Source: IMCC45349 sp047219225
GTDB taxonomy: Bacteria > Bacteroidota > Bacteroidia > Flavobacteriales > Flavobacteriaceae
Assembly: GCF_047219225.1 (NCBI RefSeq)
Contig: NZ_CP178208.1
Span: forward strand, 2,294,001 to 2,358,000
Direction of reading: 5' to 3'
DNA: 64,000 bases
In this document: positions 51,096-58,458 of the stretch, in pieces
How the letters are laid out: each line of letters begins with the position of its first letter
How positions within the stretch are numbered: position 1 is the first letter of the stretch
Made by a program: the position numbers and the translations under genes
The notes under the pieces: model-generated
Told to the model about the DNA's origin: nothing
The model's input: only the letters and a program-made list of their open reading frames with translations
The model's database searches: none

Positions 51096-51467
51096 TTAAT
51101 AGCTTGTTTTTATTTCGGTTGTTTTAGCATCTCCCCAAAGACTTTCAATGTCGTAGTATTCTCTAATATGCTTTTGAAACACATGAACAACTACATTTAC
51201 ATAATCCATTAAAACCCATTCTGCATTATCACTACCTTCGATATGCCAAGGTTTGTCTTTAGTTTCTTTACTTACTTTTTTTTGTACGGAGTTTACAATG
51301 GCGTTTACTTGTGTGTTTGAAGTACCTTCGCAAACAATAAAATAATCGCAAACAGTATTTTCTATTTCTCTTAAGTCTAAAATATTAATGTTTTGCCCCT
51401 TTACATCTTCAATACCATTTAATATTACAGTTATTAATTGGTCAGCATTAGTGTTTTCTTTCGTCAT
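51096..51467 (-). CDS. rsfS: Ribosomal silencing factor RsfS
   Basis: 123-aa protein that binds L14 on the large subunit and blocks subunit joining in starvation. Conserved DLREIENTVCDYFIVCEG, WHIEGSDNAEWVLMDYVNVVVHVF and YYDIESLWGDA are present. It starts ATG and ends 10 bp before ftsH, an arrangement usual in Bacteroidota. Confidence 0.95.
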   Translation of the reverse strand: MTKENTNADQLITVILNGIEDVKGQNINILDLREIENTVCDYFIVCEGTSNTQVNAIVNSVQKKVSKETKDKPWHIEGSDNAEWVLMDYVNVVVHVFQKHIREYYDIESLWGDAKTTEIKTSY

Positions 51468-51486
51468 TAAATTGTTTTAATTTGTA

Positions 51487-51494
51487 CAAATTTA
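51487..51494 (-). promoter_or_regulatory. -7 element TAAATTTG
   Basis: Minus-strand TAAATTTG, 19 bp before the rsfS ATG. Confidence 0.5.
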
Positions 51495-51563
51495 TTATTT
51501 TTTTGTCTCTAAACGTATTTTTAAAGTCTTAATAAAATTATAATTTAAAAAATATTCAGTTTT

Positions 51564-52295
51564 ATGCATATAATCAAACTTAATGCCATTGATTCTACCA
51601 ACGCTTATTTAAAATCTATAAGCGTTAAAAAGGTATTGGATGATTATACTGTAGTGGTTACAAAACACCAAACAAGTGGTCGTGGGCAAATGGGAACTTT
51701 TTGGGATTCTGAAAAAGGCAAAAACCTTACGTTTAGTGTGTATACAAAGCATTTAAGCATTGCAATTGAAGAGCAGTTTTATATTAGTATGATAGCTTCT
51801 TTAGCATTGGTAAAGACATTGCAAATGTTTAATATTCCTAAGCTTCAAGTAAAATGGCCTAACGACATTTTGTCAGAGCAAAAGAAGATATGTGGAATAT
51901 TAATAGAGAATGTCATAAAAAACTCAAGTATTGAAGGTACTATTATTGGTGTTGGGTTAAATGTAAATCAAACCTATTTTGAAAATTTACCACAAGCCTC
52001 TTCATTAAAAAATCTAACAGGAACTGTTTTTGATTTGGACGAGTTATTAGTACATATTGTAAATAACCTTAAGTTGTATTTTGAGCAACTAAATAAAGGG
52101 AAACGACAATCTATTAAAAGAGCTTATGAAGCACTTTTGTTTAGAAAAAATAAACCCTCAACTTTTAGAGATACATCAGGACAAGTTTTTGGAGGCTTTA
52201 TTCAAGGAATAAATACCAACGGTAACCTAGTTGTACTTCTAGAAGATGAGGTTATTAAGGAGTTTGAATTAAAAGAAATTCAACTGTTATATTAA
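51564..52295 (+). CDS. birA: Biotin--[acetyl-CoA carboxylase] ligase
   Basis: 243-aa biotin protein ligase without the DNA-binding domain (group I). Catalytic loop TSGRGQMGTFWDSEKGKNL matches GRGRxGR-type biotinyl-AMP binding; KWPNDIL and KICGILIEN are the other family motifs. Biotinylates the carboxylase subunit. Its stop overlaps the convergent SRPBCC gene stop by 4 bp. Confidence 0.94.
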   Translation: MHIIKLNAIDSTNAYLKSISVKKVLDDYTVVVTKHQTSGRGQMGTFWDSEKGKNLTFSVYTKHLSIAIEEQFYISMIASLALVKTLQMFNIPKLQVKWPNDILSEQKKICGILIENVIKNSSIEGTIIGVGLNVNQTYFENLPQASSLKNLTGTVFDLDELLVHIVNNLKLYFEQLNKGKRQSIKRAYEALLFRKNKPSTFRDTSGQVFGGFIQGINTNGNLVVLLEDEVIKEFELKEIQLLY

Positions 52296-52687
52296 ATAGC
52301 GTTAGGAATACTAGTAGCTAGAGTTTCAATAAACTTAGTAATAGGTCCTTTAATCATCATTGCCATCATTGGATTAAAATCGCCATTAAAAGATAATTGT
52401 ACATCACTTTTATTATCAGCAGTTTCTGTAATATTTCCTTCTAAAGCAAAATCTAATTTTCCTCCTGCAGCACCTAAAACAATTTTGTTTGGAGCGATAG
52501 CTTCCTTTTTCTTAAGGACTATTTCTGGCATACCCTTAAGTGCAAATAAAAATTTGTCTTCACCTAAAACTTCAAACTTGCTAATGTTTTCAGGCATTAA
52601 TTTTTCAAAATTTTCAACGTTAGCTAAGAAATCAAAAACATCTTGAGCAGATTTGTCGATACTAATTTTTGGAGATTCTAAATTCAT
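52292..52687 (-). CDS. SRPBCC (START-like) domain protein
   Basis: 131-aa protein with the helix-grip pattern: SPKISIDKSAQDVFDFLANVENF at the start, beta strands in the middle and a long C-terminal helix (MMAMMIKGPITKFIETLATSI). Such small proteins bind lipids or hydrophobic ligands; ligand unknown. Placed 24 bp downstream of pyrE on the same strand. Confidence 0.8.
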   Translation of the reverse strand: MNLESPKISIDKSAQDVFDFLANVENFEKLMPENISKFEVLGEDKFLFALKGMPEIVLKKKEAIAPNKIVLGAAGGKLDFALEGNITETADNKSDVQLSFNGDFNPMMAMMIKGPITKFIETLATSIPNAI

Positions 52688-52711
52688 GTGTATTGTTTAT
52701 TAATGCTTATA

Positions 52712-53356
52712 TCAATTTGCGTTCCATTGTGAAGGATTAGCATTCCATTGTGACAAAGTTTCTAGTTCTTTACTAGTAATATACTTAGTATCTAGAGCTT
52801 GTTCTAATAAGTTTTCGTAATTACTTAAGGTATGTAATGTTACATTATCGTTTTCAAAATTATCTTTAGCAACATCAAAACCATAAGAAAAAATAGCAAC
52901 CATTCCTTTTACGTTAACTTCGGCAGCTTTTAAAGCTTTAACAGCATTTAAACTACTTTTTCCAGTGCTTATTAAATCTTCAACAACGACCACATTTTGA
53001 CCTTTTTGAATAAACCCTTCTATTTGATTTTGACGACCATGTTTTTTAGGTTCAGGACGTACATATACAAACGGAAGTCCTAAGTATTCGGCAACTAATG
53101 CACCAATACCAATAGCACCTGTAGCAACTCCAGCAATTACATCTGGTTTGCCATAATGTTTTTCAATATGTTTTGCCATTTTCTCTCTAACGTAGTTACG
53201 TATTGGAGGGAAAGACAACACTATTCTGTTATCACAATAAATTGGAGATTTCCAACCAGAAGCCCAAGTAAATGGTTCTTGAGGGCTTAGTTTTATAGCA
53301 TTGATTTGCAGTAAAACTTCGGCTGTTTTTTTAGCTGTACTTTTATTAAAAATCAT
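52712..53356 (-). CDS. pyrE: Orotate phosphoribosyltransferase
   Basis: 214-aa type I phosphoribosyltransferase of UMP synthesis. The PRPP loop VVVVEDLISTGKSS is complete; VYVRPEPKKHGRQNQIEG is the flexible catalytic loop with Lys and His. The C-terminus ends with a 7-residue tandem duplication (SQWNANP-SQWNAN) encoded by a 21-bp repeat, which looks like recent slippage. A TAATTTTG promoter element lies just upstream. Confidence 0.95.
   Translation of the reverse strand: MIFNKSTAKKTAEVLLQINAIKLSPQEPFTWASGWKSPIYCDNRIVLSFPPIRNYVREKMAKHIEKHYGKPDVIAGVATGAIGIGALVAEYLGLPFVYVRPEPKKHGRQNQIEGFIQKGQNVVVVEDLISTGKSSLNAVKALKAAEVNVKGMVAIFSYGFDVAKDNFENDNVTLHTLSNYENLLEQALDTKYITSKELETLSQWNANPSQWNAN
52718..52759 (-). 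repeat. 21-bp tandem duplication in the 3' end of pyrE
   Basis: Two adjacent 21-bp units sharing the core TTCCATTGTGA and differing at a few positions; they encode SQWNANP and SQWNAN at the PyrE C-terminus, without frame change. Confidence 0.7.
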
Positions 53357-53361
53357 AGCCG

Positions 53362-53369
53362 CAAAATTA
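53362..53369 (-). promoter_or_regulatory. -7 element TAATTTTG
   Basis: Minus-strand TAATTTTG followed by C, only 5 bp from the annotated pyrE ATG, implying a very short leader or a slightly downstream start. Confidence 0.45.
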
Positions 53370-53416
53370 CTAAAAAATACTATTTTTACTCTGTAAAAAC
53401 TTGTTTTTAATTAACA

Positions 53417-53998
53417 ATGTATAAAATATTTGTAGGTGATAAACCTATTATACTAACTACCAAGGTTGAGAAAGAAACCAACTTTAAAAATTACTTACTC
53501 GATACAGTTAATATTGGTAAAGTAATTAGAGAGATTAAGGAAAGTCATATTGAAGCTATTCATTTAATAGATTCTGATAAAGATGTTTTAATTGAAAAGT
53601 TTTTAAAACTTTTACCTAATGTTGTTGCAGGAGGAGGGAAGGTGTTTAATGACAATGGCGAAGTACTTTTTATTTTTAGAAACAATAAATGGGATTTGCC
53701 TAAAGGAAAAGCTGAAGGTAAAGAAACCATAGATAAAACAGCTATTAGAGAAGTAGAAGAAGAAACAGGGATTTCTGGTTTAAAAATTACGAAACCCTTA
53801 GAAATGACGTACCATATTTTTAAACGTAATGGTAGGCATAGAATAAAAGTGACTTATTGGTTTGAAATGCATTCTAATTATAATGGTAAATTAATTCCTC
53901 AAGAAAATGAAGGTATTACTAAAGTAAAGTGGTTGGATGCAAAACAGGTTGAGAAGGCTTTAAATAATTCTTACGCTAATATTAGACAACTTATTTAA
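53417..53998 (+). CDS. Nudix hydrolase
   Basis: 193 aa. The Nudix box G-x5-E-x7-REVEEETG is complete (from GKAEGKE to EETGIS, residues about 97-119). An N-terminal domain of about 70 residues precedes it. FRNNKWDLPKGK in front of the box resembles diadenosine- or inositol-polyphosphate-type hydrolases, but substrate cannot be assigned. Divergent from pyrE, convergent with the ATP-grasp gene. Confidence 0.9.
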   Translation: MYKIFVGDKPIILTTKVEKETNFKNYLLDTVNIGKVIREIKESHIEAIHLIDSDKDVLIEKFLKLLPNVVAGGGKVFNDNGEVLFIFRNNKWDLPKGKAEGKETIDKTAIREVEEETGISGLKITKPLEMTYHIFKRNGRHRIKVTYWFEMHSNYNGKLIPQENEGITKVKWLDAKQVEKALNNSYANIRQLI

Positions 53999-54867
53999 GT
54001 AAGCTTTTTAAAAGCCTCTGCTATTTTATTTAACGCTATTTTTTTATCACTTTTTGAAGTGTTAGCTGGAGGACCATGAGGTGTATCGTTTACATCAACG
54101 ATATAAATTTTATTGGTTTTGTTGTCTCTTAAAACATCTAGCTCTCCATAGTCTAAGCTTATTTTTTTAACAAAATCGTTGATTTGTTTTATTTCTTCAT
54201 TCGAAAAAATATGAGCTATTGCATCTATTTTTGTTGTAATGGTTGTGTTTTTAAAGCGTTCGTTTTTTAGTCTGTATTTTAAATAAACAAAATCTAAGGT
54301 GGTAAAAACAATAGGTACTCTAATATCTAGTACAGATGTTTCGTCAAAGCTATTATCTATTAATAATTGGTACACAGTATTTTTTTGAGTTGTAGCAATA
54401 GGAGTGTCTAGTATTTTACCATCATGAGCTGCATTAATATCGCTTTTAGCAACAATTTTGCCTGTATAGGTTAATGGGTTAATGCTAGAAGAGTAACCAA
54501 ATACTTGAGTAAATATGTTATCAACATATGTTTTGCTAATATTTCTTGAGTGAAAATTAACAATAGTTTGTTTTTGATTGTACTTTTCTAGAGAATGAAA
54601 TTGGTCTTTAAATGTTTTGTCTTCCCAAAAAATGATAGCTTTTGGATTGTTACAAAGTTTATTAGTGATGTTGTAATTTAAATGTTTTCCAATTTTGTAT
54701 ATAGTAGTACCACTTCCAGGATAATCGGGATACACTAAGAGTGTCTTTGTTTTAAAACCGTTGTTTATAAACTGTCTTATATACAAAAAAATATGATTGA
54801 GATCTTTAAGAATCATCTCAATAAAGGATTTCTTTTTTTTATAAGAATTGAAAACGCCTCTAAACAT
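53995..54867 (-). CDS. ATP-grasp-like protein, unknown ligase
   Basis: 290 aa. The C-terminal stretch LDYGELDVLRDNKTNKIYIVDVNDTPHGPP has the ATP-grasp Mg2+-binding arrangement (D-x-N in DVNDTP after a paired acidic strand), shown in parts LDYGELDVLR and YIVDVNDTP. No peptide-ligase partner is adjacent. The N-terminal part begins MFRGVFNSYKKKKSF and contains an L-V-Y-P-D-Y-P stretch. It may modify a small molecule or peptide. The stop overlaps the Nudix gene stop in TTAA. Confidence 0.68.
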   Translation of the reverse strand: MFRGVFNSYKKKKSFIEMILKDLNHIFLYIRQFINNGFKTKTLLVYPDYPGSGTTIYKIGKHLNYNITNKLCNNPKAIIFWEDKTFKDQFHSLEKYNQKQTIVNFHSRNISKTYVDNIFTQVFGYSSSINPLTYTGKIVAKSDINAAHDGKILDTPIATTQKNTVYQLLIDNSFDETSVLDIRVPIVFTTLDFVYLKYRLKNERFKNTTITTKIDAIAHIFSNEEIKQINDFVKKISLDYGELDVLRDNKTNKIYIVDVNDTPHGPPANTSKSDKKIALNKIAEAFKKLT

Positions 54868-54983
54868 TTATAATTACTGTTAGCTATGGCATAGATAAAT
54901 AAATATTTTGAAATGTAACGCTTTTAAGTAATTTTTTGAAGGTTCTATTCCTAATGATACGGTTTGTGCTCGTTTTTTTGAGG

Positions 54984-55090
54984 TTCGTTTAATGTATTTA
55001 TATAAACACGTTTTAATGGTTTATATAAATACATTAAACGAAGTTAGCATTTTTGAGCTTAAAAATCAATACGTATTTCTACGTATTTTA
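54984..55090 (+). repeat. TACGTA hairpin element, copy 3, with 24-bp perfect inverted repeat
   Basis: Arms 54984-55007 and 55019-55042 are perfect reverse complements over 24 bp, separated by 11 bp; each arm includes GTATTTATATAAAC or its complement and CATTAAACGAA. After GTTAG and a short AT stretch comes hairpin AATACGTA / TACGTATT (55068-55087, loop TTTC). The last 29 bases equal 6765-6793. Confidence 0.85.
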
Positions 55091-55115
55091 AACCTGTTCA
55101 ATATATTAAAGGCAT

Positions 55116-55149
55116 AAAAAAAGCCACTTTAACTAAAGTGGCTTTTTTT
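55116..55149. terminator. Intrinsic terminator after htpG
   Basis: Stem of AAAAAAAGCCACTTT and AAAGTGGCTTTTTTT around AACT, 19 bp after the htpG stop. Confidence 0.92.
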
Positions 55150-55168
55150 ATTAGTAATTAAGTTGTAT

Positions 55169-57055
55169 TTACTTAATCATATCGTAACTGCGTTTAATAA
55201 AGTTAGTAAGCTCTTCCCCTTTTAAAAGGCCTTGTGATAAGCGCGCTAAATCTAAACTTTGGTTAATTAAACGTTCTTGTTTTTTCTTAGTTTTTGTGTT
55301 TAAAATTTCACCAACTAATTCCGAGTTAGTATTAACCACTAGATTGTACATTTCTGGCATATTACCAAACATGTTCATTCCGCCACCACCAGTTTGTTGC
55401 ATCTCTTTCATACGACGCATAAACTCTGGTTGTGTAATCATAAATGGCGCAGCATTGCTATCCATAGTCTCTAGCTGTACCGAGAATTTATCAGCAGGAA
55501 TTACTTCTTTAAGTAGTTCGTCTAATGTTGTTTTTTCTTCGTCAGATAATTTAGAGATTTTAGTATCATCTTTTTTGATGATATTGTCTATATGATCTGC
55601 ATCCACACGTGCAAAAGAAATGTTTTCTTTTGTTGTTTCTAACTTTTGAATTAAATGCGATACAATTGGCGAATCCAATAATAACACTTCGTAACCTTTG
55701 TCTTTAGCTGCTTCAATGTAGCTATGTTGCTCATCCTTATTTGAAGCGTATAAGATTACTAATTTGTCATCCTTATCGGTTTGTTTTGCTTTAATTTTAT
55801 TATAAAGCTCTTCGTAAGTGTAGTATTTACCATCTACAGTTGGGTATAATGCAAAAGCATCTGCTTTTTCAAAGAATTTTTCTTCCGAAAGCATTCCGTA
55901 CTCAATAACAATCTTGATATCGTTCCATTTTGCCTCAAAATCCTCGCGGTTATTGTTGAATAACGACTTTAGTTTATCGGCTACTTTACGAGTAATGTAC
56001 GACGAAATCTTTTTTACAGCACCATCGGCTTGTAAGTAACTACGAGATACATTTAAAGGAATGTCTGGAGAATCAATAACACCTCTTAGCATTGTTAAAA
56101 ATTCTGGTACAATACCTTCTACATTATCGGTAACAAATACTTGGTTTTGGTATAACTGGATTTTATCCCTTTGCATGCTCATATCTTGAGTCATTTTAGG
56201 GAAGTATAAAATTCCTGTTAAGTTAAAAGGATAATCTACATTTAAGTGAATGTTAAATAAAGGCTCCTCAAATTGCATTGGATACAATTCACGATAGAAG
56301 TTTTTATAATCATCCTCTTCTAATTCAGCTGGTTGTTTTGTCCAAGCTGGATTTGGGTTGTTTATAATGTTATCTACTTCTTGTGTAGGAGCAGGATCAT
56401 CTTCTTTAGCGTCTTCAGGTTTTGGTAAAGTTTCAGTACGCATTCCAAACTTAATTGGAATAGGCATAAATTTATTGTACTTAGTTAAAAGCTCACTAAT
56501 TTTTGAATCTTCTAAAAAGCTTTCTTCACCTTCAGAAATGTGTAAAATAATTTCTGTTCCTCTGTCTGTTTTGTCTGCTTCTTCTAAAGTGTATTCTGGA
56601 CTACCATCACAAGTCCAATGAGCTGCTGGCTCGTCTTTAAACGATTTAGTGATGATTTCAACCTTGTCTGCAACCATAAAAGAAGAGTAGAAACCTAAGC
56701 CAAAATGCCCAATAATTCCAGCGTCTTCAACTTTGTCTTTGTATTTGTCTAAGAATTCTTCAGCACCAGAAAAAGCAACCTCGTTAATGTACTTTTTTAC
56801 TTCATCGGCAGTCATTCCTAATCCTTGGTCAATAATATGAAGTTTTTTACCTTTTTTATCAATCTTAACTTCAATTTGCGGATTTCCATACTCTACTTTA
56901 GCTTCACCAATATTTGTTAGGTGCTTTAGTTTTAAAGTAGCATCTGTAGCGTTACTAATTAACTCACGTAAAAATATTTCGTGATCACTATAAAGAAACT
57001 TCTTGATTAATGGAAAGATATTTTCTACCGAAACATTAATATTTCCTTTTGACAT
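55169..57055 (-). CDS. htpG: Molecular chaperone HtpG (Hsp90)
   Basis: 628 aa. The N-terminal GHKL ATPase shows ELISNATDAT, DQGLGMT and GHFGLGFYS; the middle domain has the catalytic Arg in VSRSYLQAD, a usual Hsp90 feature; and the C-terminal dimerisation domain contains FMRRMKEMQ. An inserted acidic segment (EEDDPAPTQEVDNI) near 215-230 is seen in Bacteroidota. Upstream, direct repeats GTGACA-AACTGACA (57125-57138) may be a stress operator. Confidence 0.96.
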   Translation of the reverse strand: MSKGNINVSVENIFPLIKKFLYSDHEIFLRELISNATDATLKLKHLTNIGEAKVEYGNPQIEVKIDKKGKKLHIIDQGLGMTADEVKKYINEVAFSGAEEFLDKYKDKVEDAGIIGHFGLGFYSSFMVADKVEIITKSFKDEPAAHWTCDGSPEYTLEEADKTDRGTEIILHISEGEESFLEDSKISELLTKYNKFMPIPIKFGMRTETLPKPEDAKEDDPAPTQEVDNIINNPNPAWTKQPAELEEDDYKNFYRELYPMQFEEPLFNIHLNVDYPFNLTGILYFPKMTQDMSMQRDKIQLYQNQVFVTDNVEGIVPEFLTMLRGVIDSPDIPLNVSRSYLQADGAVKKISSYITRKVADKLKSLFNNNREDFEAKWNDIKIVIEYGMLSEEKFFEKADAFALYPTVDGKYYTYEELYNKIKAKQTDKDDKLVILYASNKDEQHSYIEAAKDKGYEVLLLDSPIVSHLIQKLETTKENISFARVDADHIDNIIKKDDTKISKLSDEEKTTLDELLKEVIPADKFSVQLETMDSNAAPFMITQPEFMRRMKEMQQTGGGGMNMFGNMPEMYNLVVNTNSELVGEILNTKTKKKQERLINQSLDLARLSQGLLKGEELTNFIKRSYDMIK

Positions 57056-57188
57056 AATATGTTGTTTTATTTTATTTGTTTTAACTGATTGACTTTAGTC
57101 AAAAAAAATACCACTTCTTAAAAAGTGACAAACTGACATTTATTGTGGTTAATTTTTGTAATTTTATATTTCTTATAAAAAAAATAGT

Positions 57189-58193
57189 ATGTACAACTCG
57201 AAAATAATAGGCTTAGGTAAATATGTGCCAGAAAATGTGGTTACAAATGATGATTTATCTAAAATGATGGATACTAACGATGCATGGATTCAAGAAAGAA
57301 CAGGGATTCAAGAACGTAGATGGATAGAGAATGGTTCTGAAGATACTTCGGCTATAATGGGAGCAAAGGCTTCTGAAATTGCAATAGAACGTTCAGGAAT
57401 AAATAAAGAAGATATAGACTTTATTGTATTTGCAACCATGACACCAGATTATTATTTCCCTGGATGTGGTGTTCAAATACAAGAATTATTAGGTTTAAAT
57501 AATGTTGGAGCCATTGATATTAGAAATCAATGTTCTGGGTTTGTATATGCTGTATCTGTTGCAGATCAGTTTATTAAAACTGGAATGTATAAAAATATCT
57601 TAGTAGTAGGAGCAGAGTATCACTCAAATGGATTAGATAAAACCACTAGAGGTCGTGGTGTTACAGTAATATTTGGTGATGGAGCAGGAGCTTGTATTAT
57701 GTCTAGAGAAGAGGATACTACAAAAGGTGTGTTGTCTACTCATTTACATAGTGAAGGAAAATATGCAGAAAAATTAATTGTAGAATCACCTAGTATTCGT
57801 CATTGGGTACCGCAAATTCTTGAATCTGAAGAAGAAGACTTGTCTTATTTTCCATATATGGACGGAACATTTGTATTTAAACATGCAGTCGTGCGTTTTA
57901 GTGAAGTGATAATGGAAGGATTGATGAAAAATGGTATGCAGAAAGATGATATTGATATGTTAATTCCACATCAAGCTAATCTTAGAATAGCGCAGTTTAT
58001 TCAAAAGAAATTTGGATTAGGAGATGATCAAGTATTTAATAATATTATGAAGTATGGTAATACTACTGCAGCTTCAGTTATTATAGCACTTACCGAGGCT
58101 TGGGAAGAAGGTAAAATAAAAGAAGGCGATAATGTAGTGCTTGCTGCATTTGGTAGCGGATTTACTTGGGGAAGCGCAATAATTAAATGGTAA
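57189..58193 (+). CDS. 3-oxoacyl-ACP synthase III family protein
   Basis: 334-aa thiolase-fold ketosynthase of the FabH type. Catalytic triad: Cys114 in RNQCSGF, His near 260 in IPHQAN and Asn near 290 in KYGNTTAAS. Initiates fatty acid chains by condensing acyl-CoA with malonyl-ACP. Flavobacteria usually have several FabH-like enzymes; whether this is the main one or a specialised one cannot be told, since no fatty-acid genes are adjacent. Ends at a strong terminator. Confidence 0.9.
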   Translation: MYNSKIIGLGKYVPENVVTNDDLSKMMDTNDAWIQERTGIQERRWIENGSEDTSAIMGAKASEIAIERSGINKEDIDFIVFATMTPDYYFPGCGVQIQELLGLNNVGAIDIRNQCSGFVYAVSVADQFIKTGMYKNILVVGAEYHSNGLDKTTRGRGVTVIFGDGAGACIMSREEDTTKGVLSTHLHSEGKYAEKLIVESPSIRHWVPQILESEEEDLSYFPYMDGTFVFKHAVVRFSEVIMEGLMKNGMQKDDIDMLIPHQANLRIAQFIQKKFGLGDDQVFNNIMKYGNTTAASVIIALTEAWEEGKIKEGDNVVLAAFGSGFTWGSAIIKW

Positions 58194-58206
58194 ACTATAA
58201 ATAATA

Positions 58207-58240
58207 AAAAAACCCAAAACAAAGACGTTTTGGGTTTTTT
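58207..58240. terminator. Intrinsic terminator after KAS III
   Basis: Perfect stem AAAAAACCCAAAAC / GTTTTGGGTTTTTT with loop AAAGAC, 14 bp after the stop. Confidence 0.93.
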
Positions 58241-58245
58241 AGCTA

Positions 58246-58427
58246 TTAACCAACATTAACATTTACTAAAAATGCTATACTAATAAGACGTGTAAATTTT
58301 AATTTTATTACGTTAGGTATTTAAATTTAACCAACTTTAACATTTAACCATTAACTGTTAAAAGTAAAAACCCGAAGCAGTGACTCTTCGGGTTTTTGTA
58401 TTAATAACCAAACATTAACACTAACCA
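58246..58427. repeat. Three degenerate TTAACCAA-x-TTAACA motifs
   Basis: TTAACCAACATTAACATTTA at 58246-58265, TTAACCAACTTTAACATTTA at 58327-58346 (one difference), and ATAACCAAACATTAACAC at about 58404-58421. They interleave with two terminators in the gap between convergent genes. Function unknown. Confidence 0.65.
58366..58397. terminator. Intrinsic terminator after the TonB-dependent receptor
   Basis: Perfect stem AAAAACCCGAAG / CTTCGGGTTTTT with loop CAGTGACT, 61 bp past the receptor stop on the minus strand. Confidence 0.92.
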
Positions 58428-58458
58428 TCAACTATTTATGTAGGTTATTAACTTAATT

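Larger units (their letters stand above)
54868..55168. other. 301-bp non-coding stretch
   Basis: Holds TACGTA element copy 3 with its 24-bp inverted repeat (54984-55090) and the htpG terminator (55116-55149). The first 115 bp show nothing recognisable. Confidence 0.6.
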
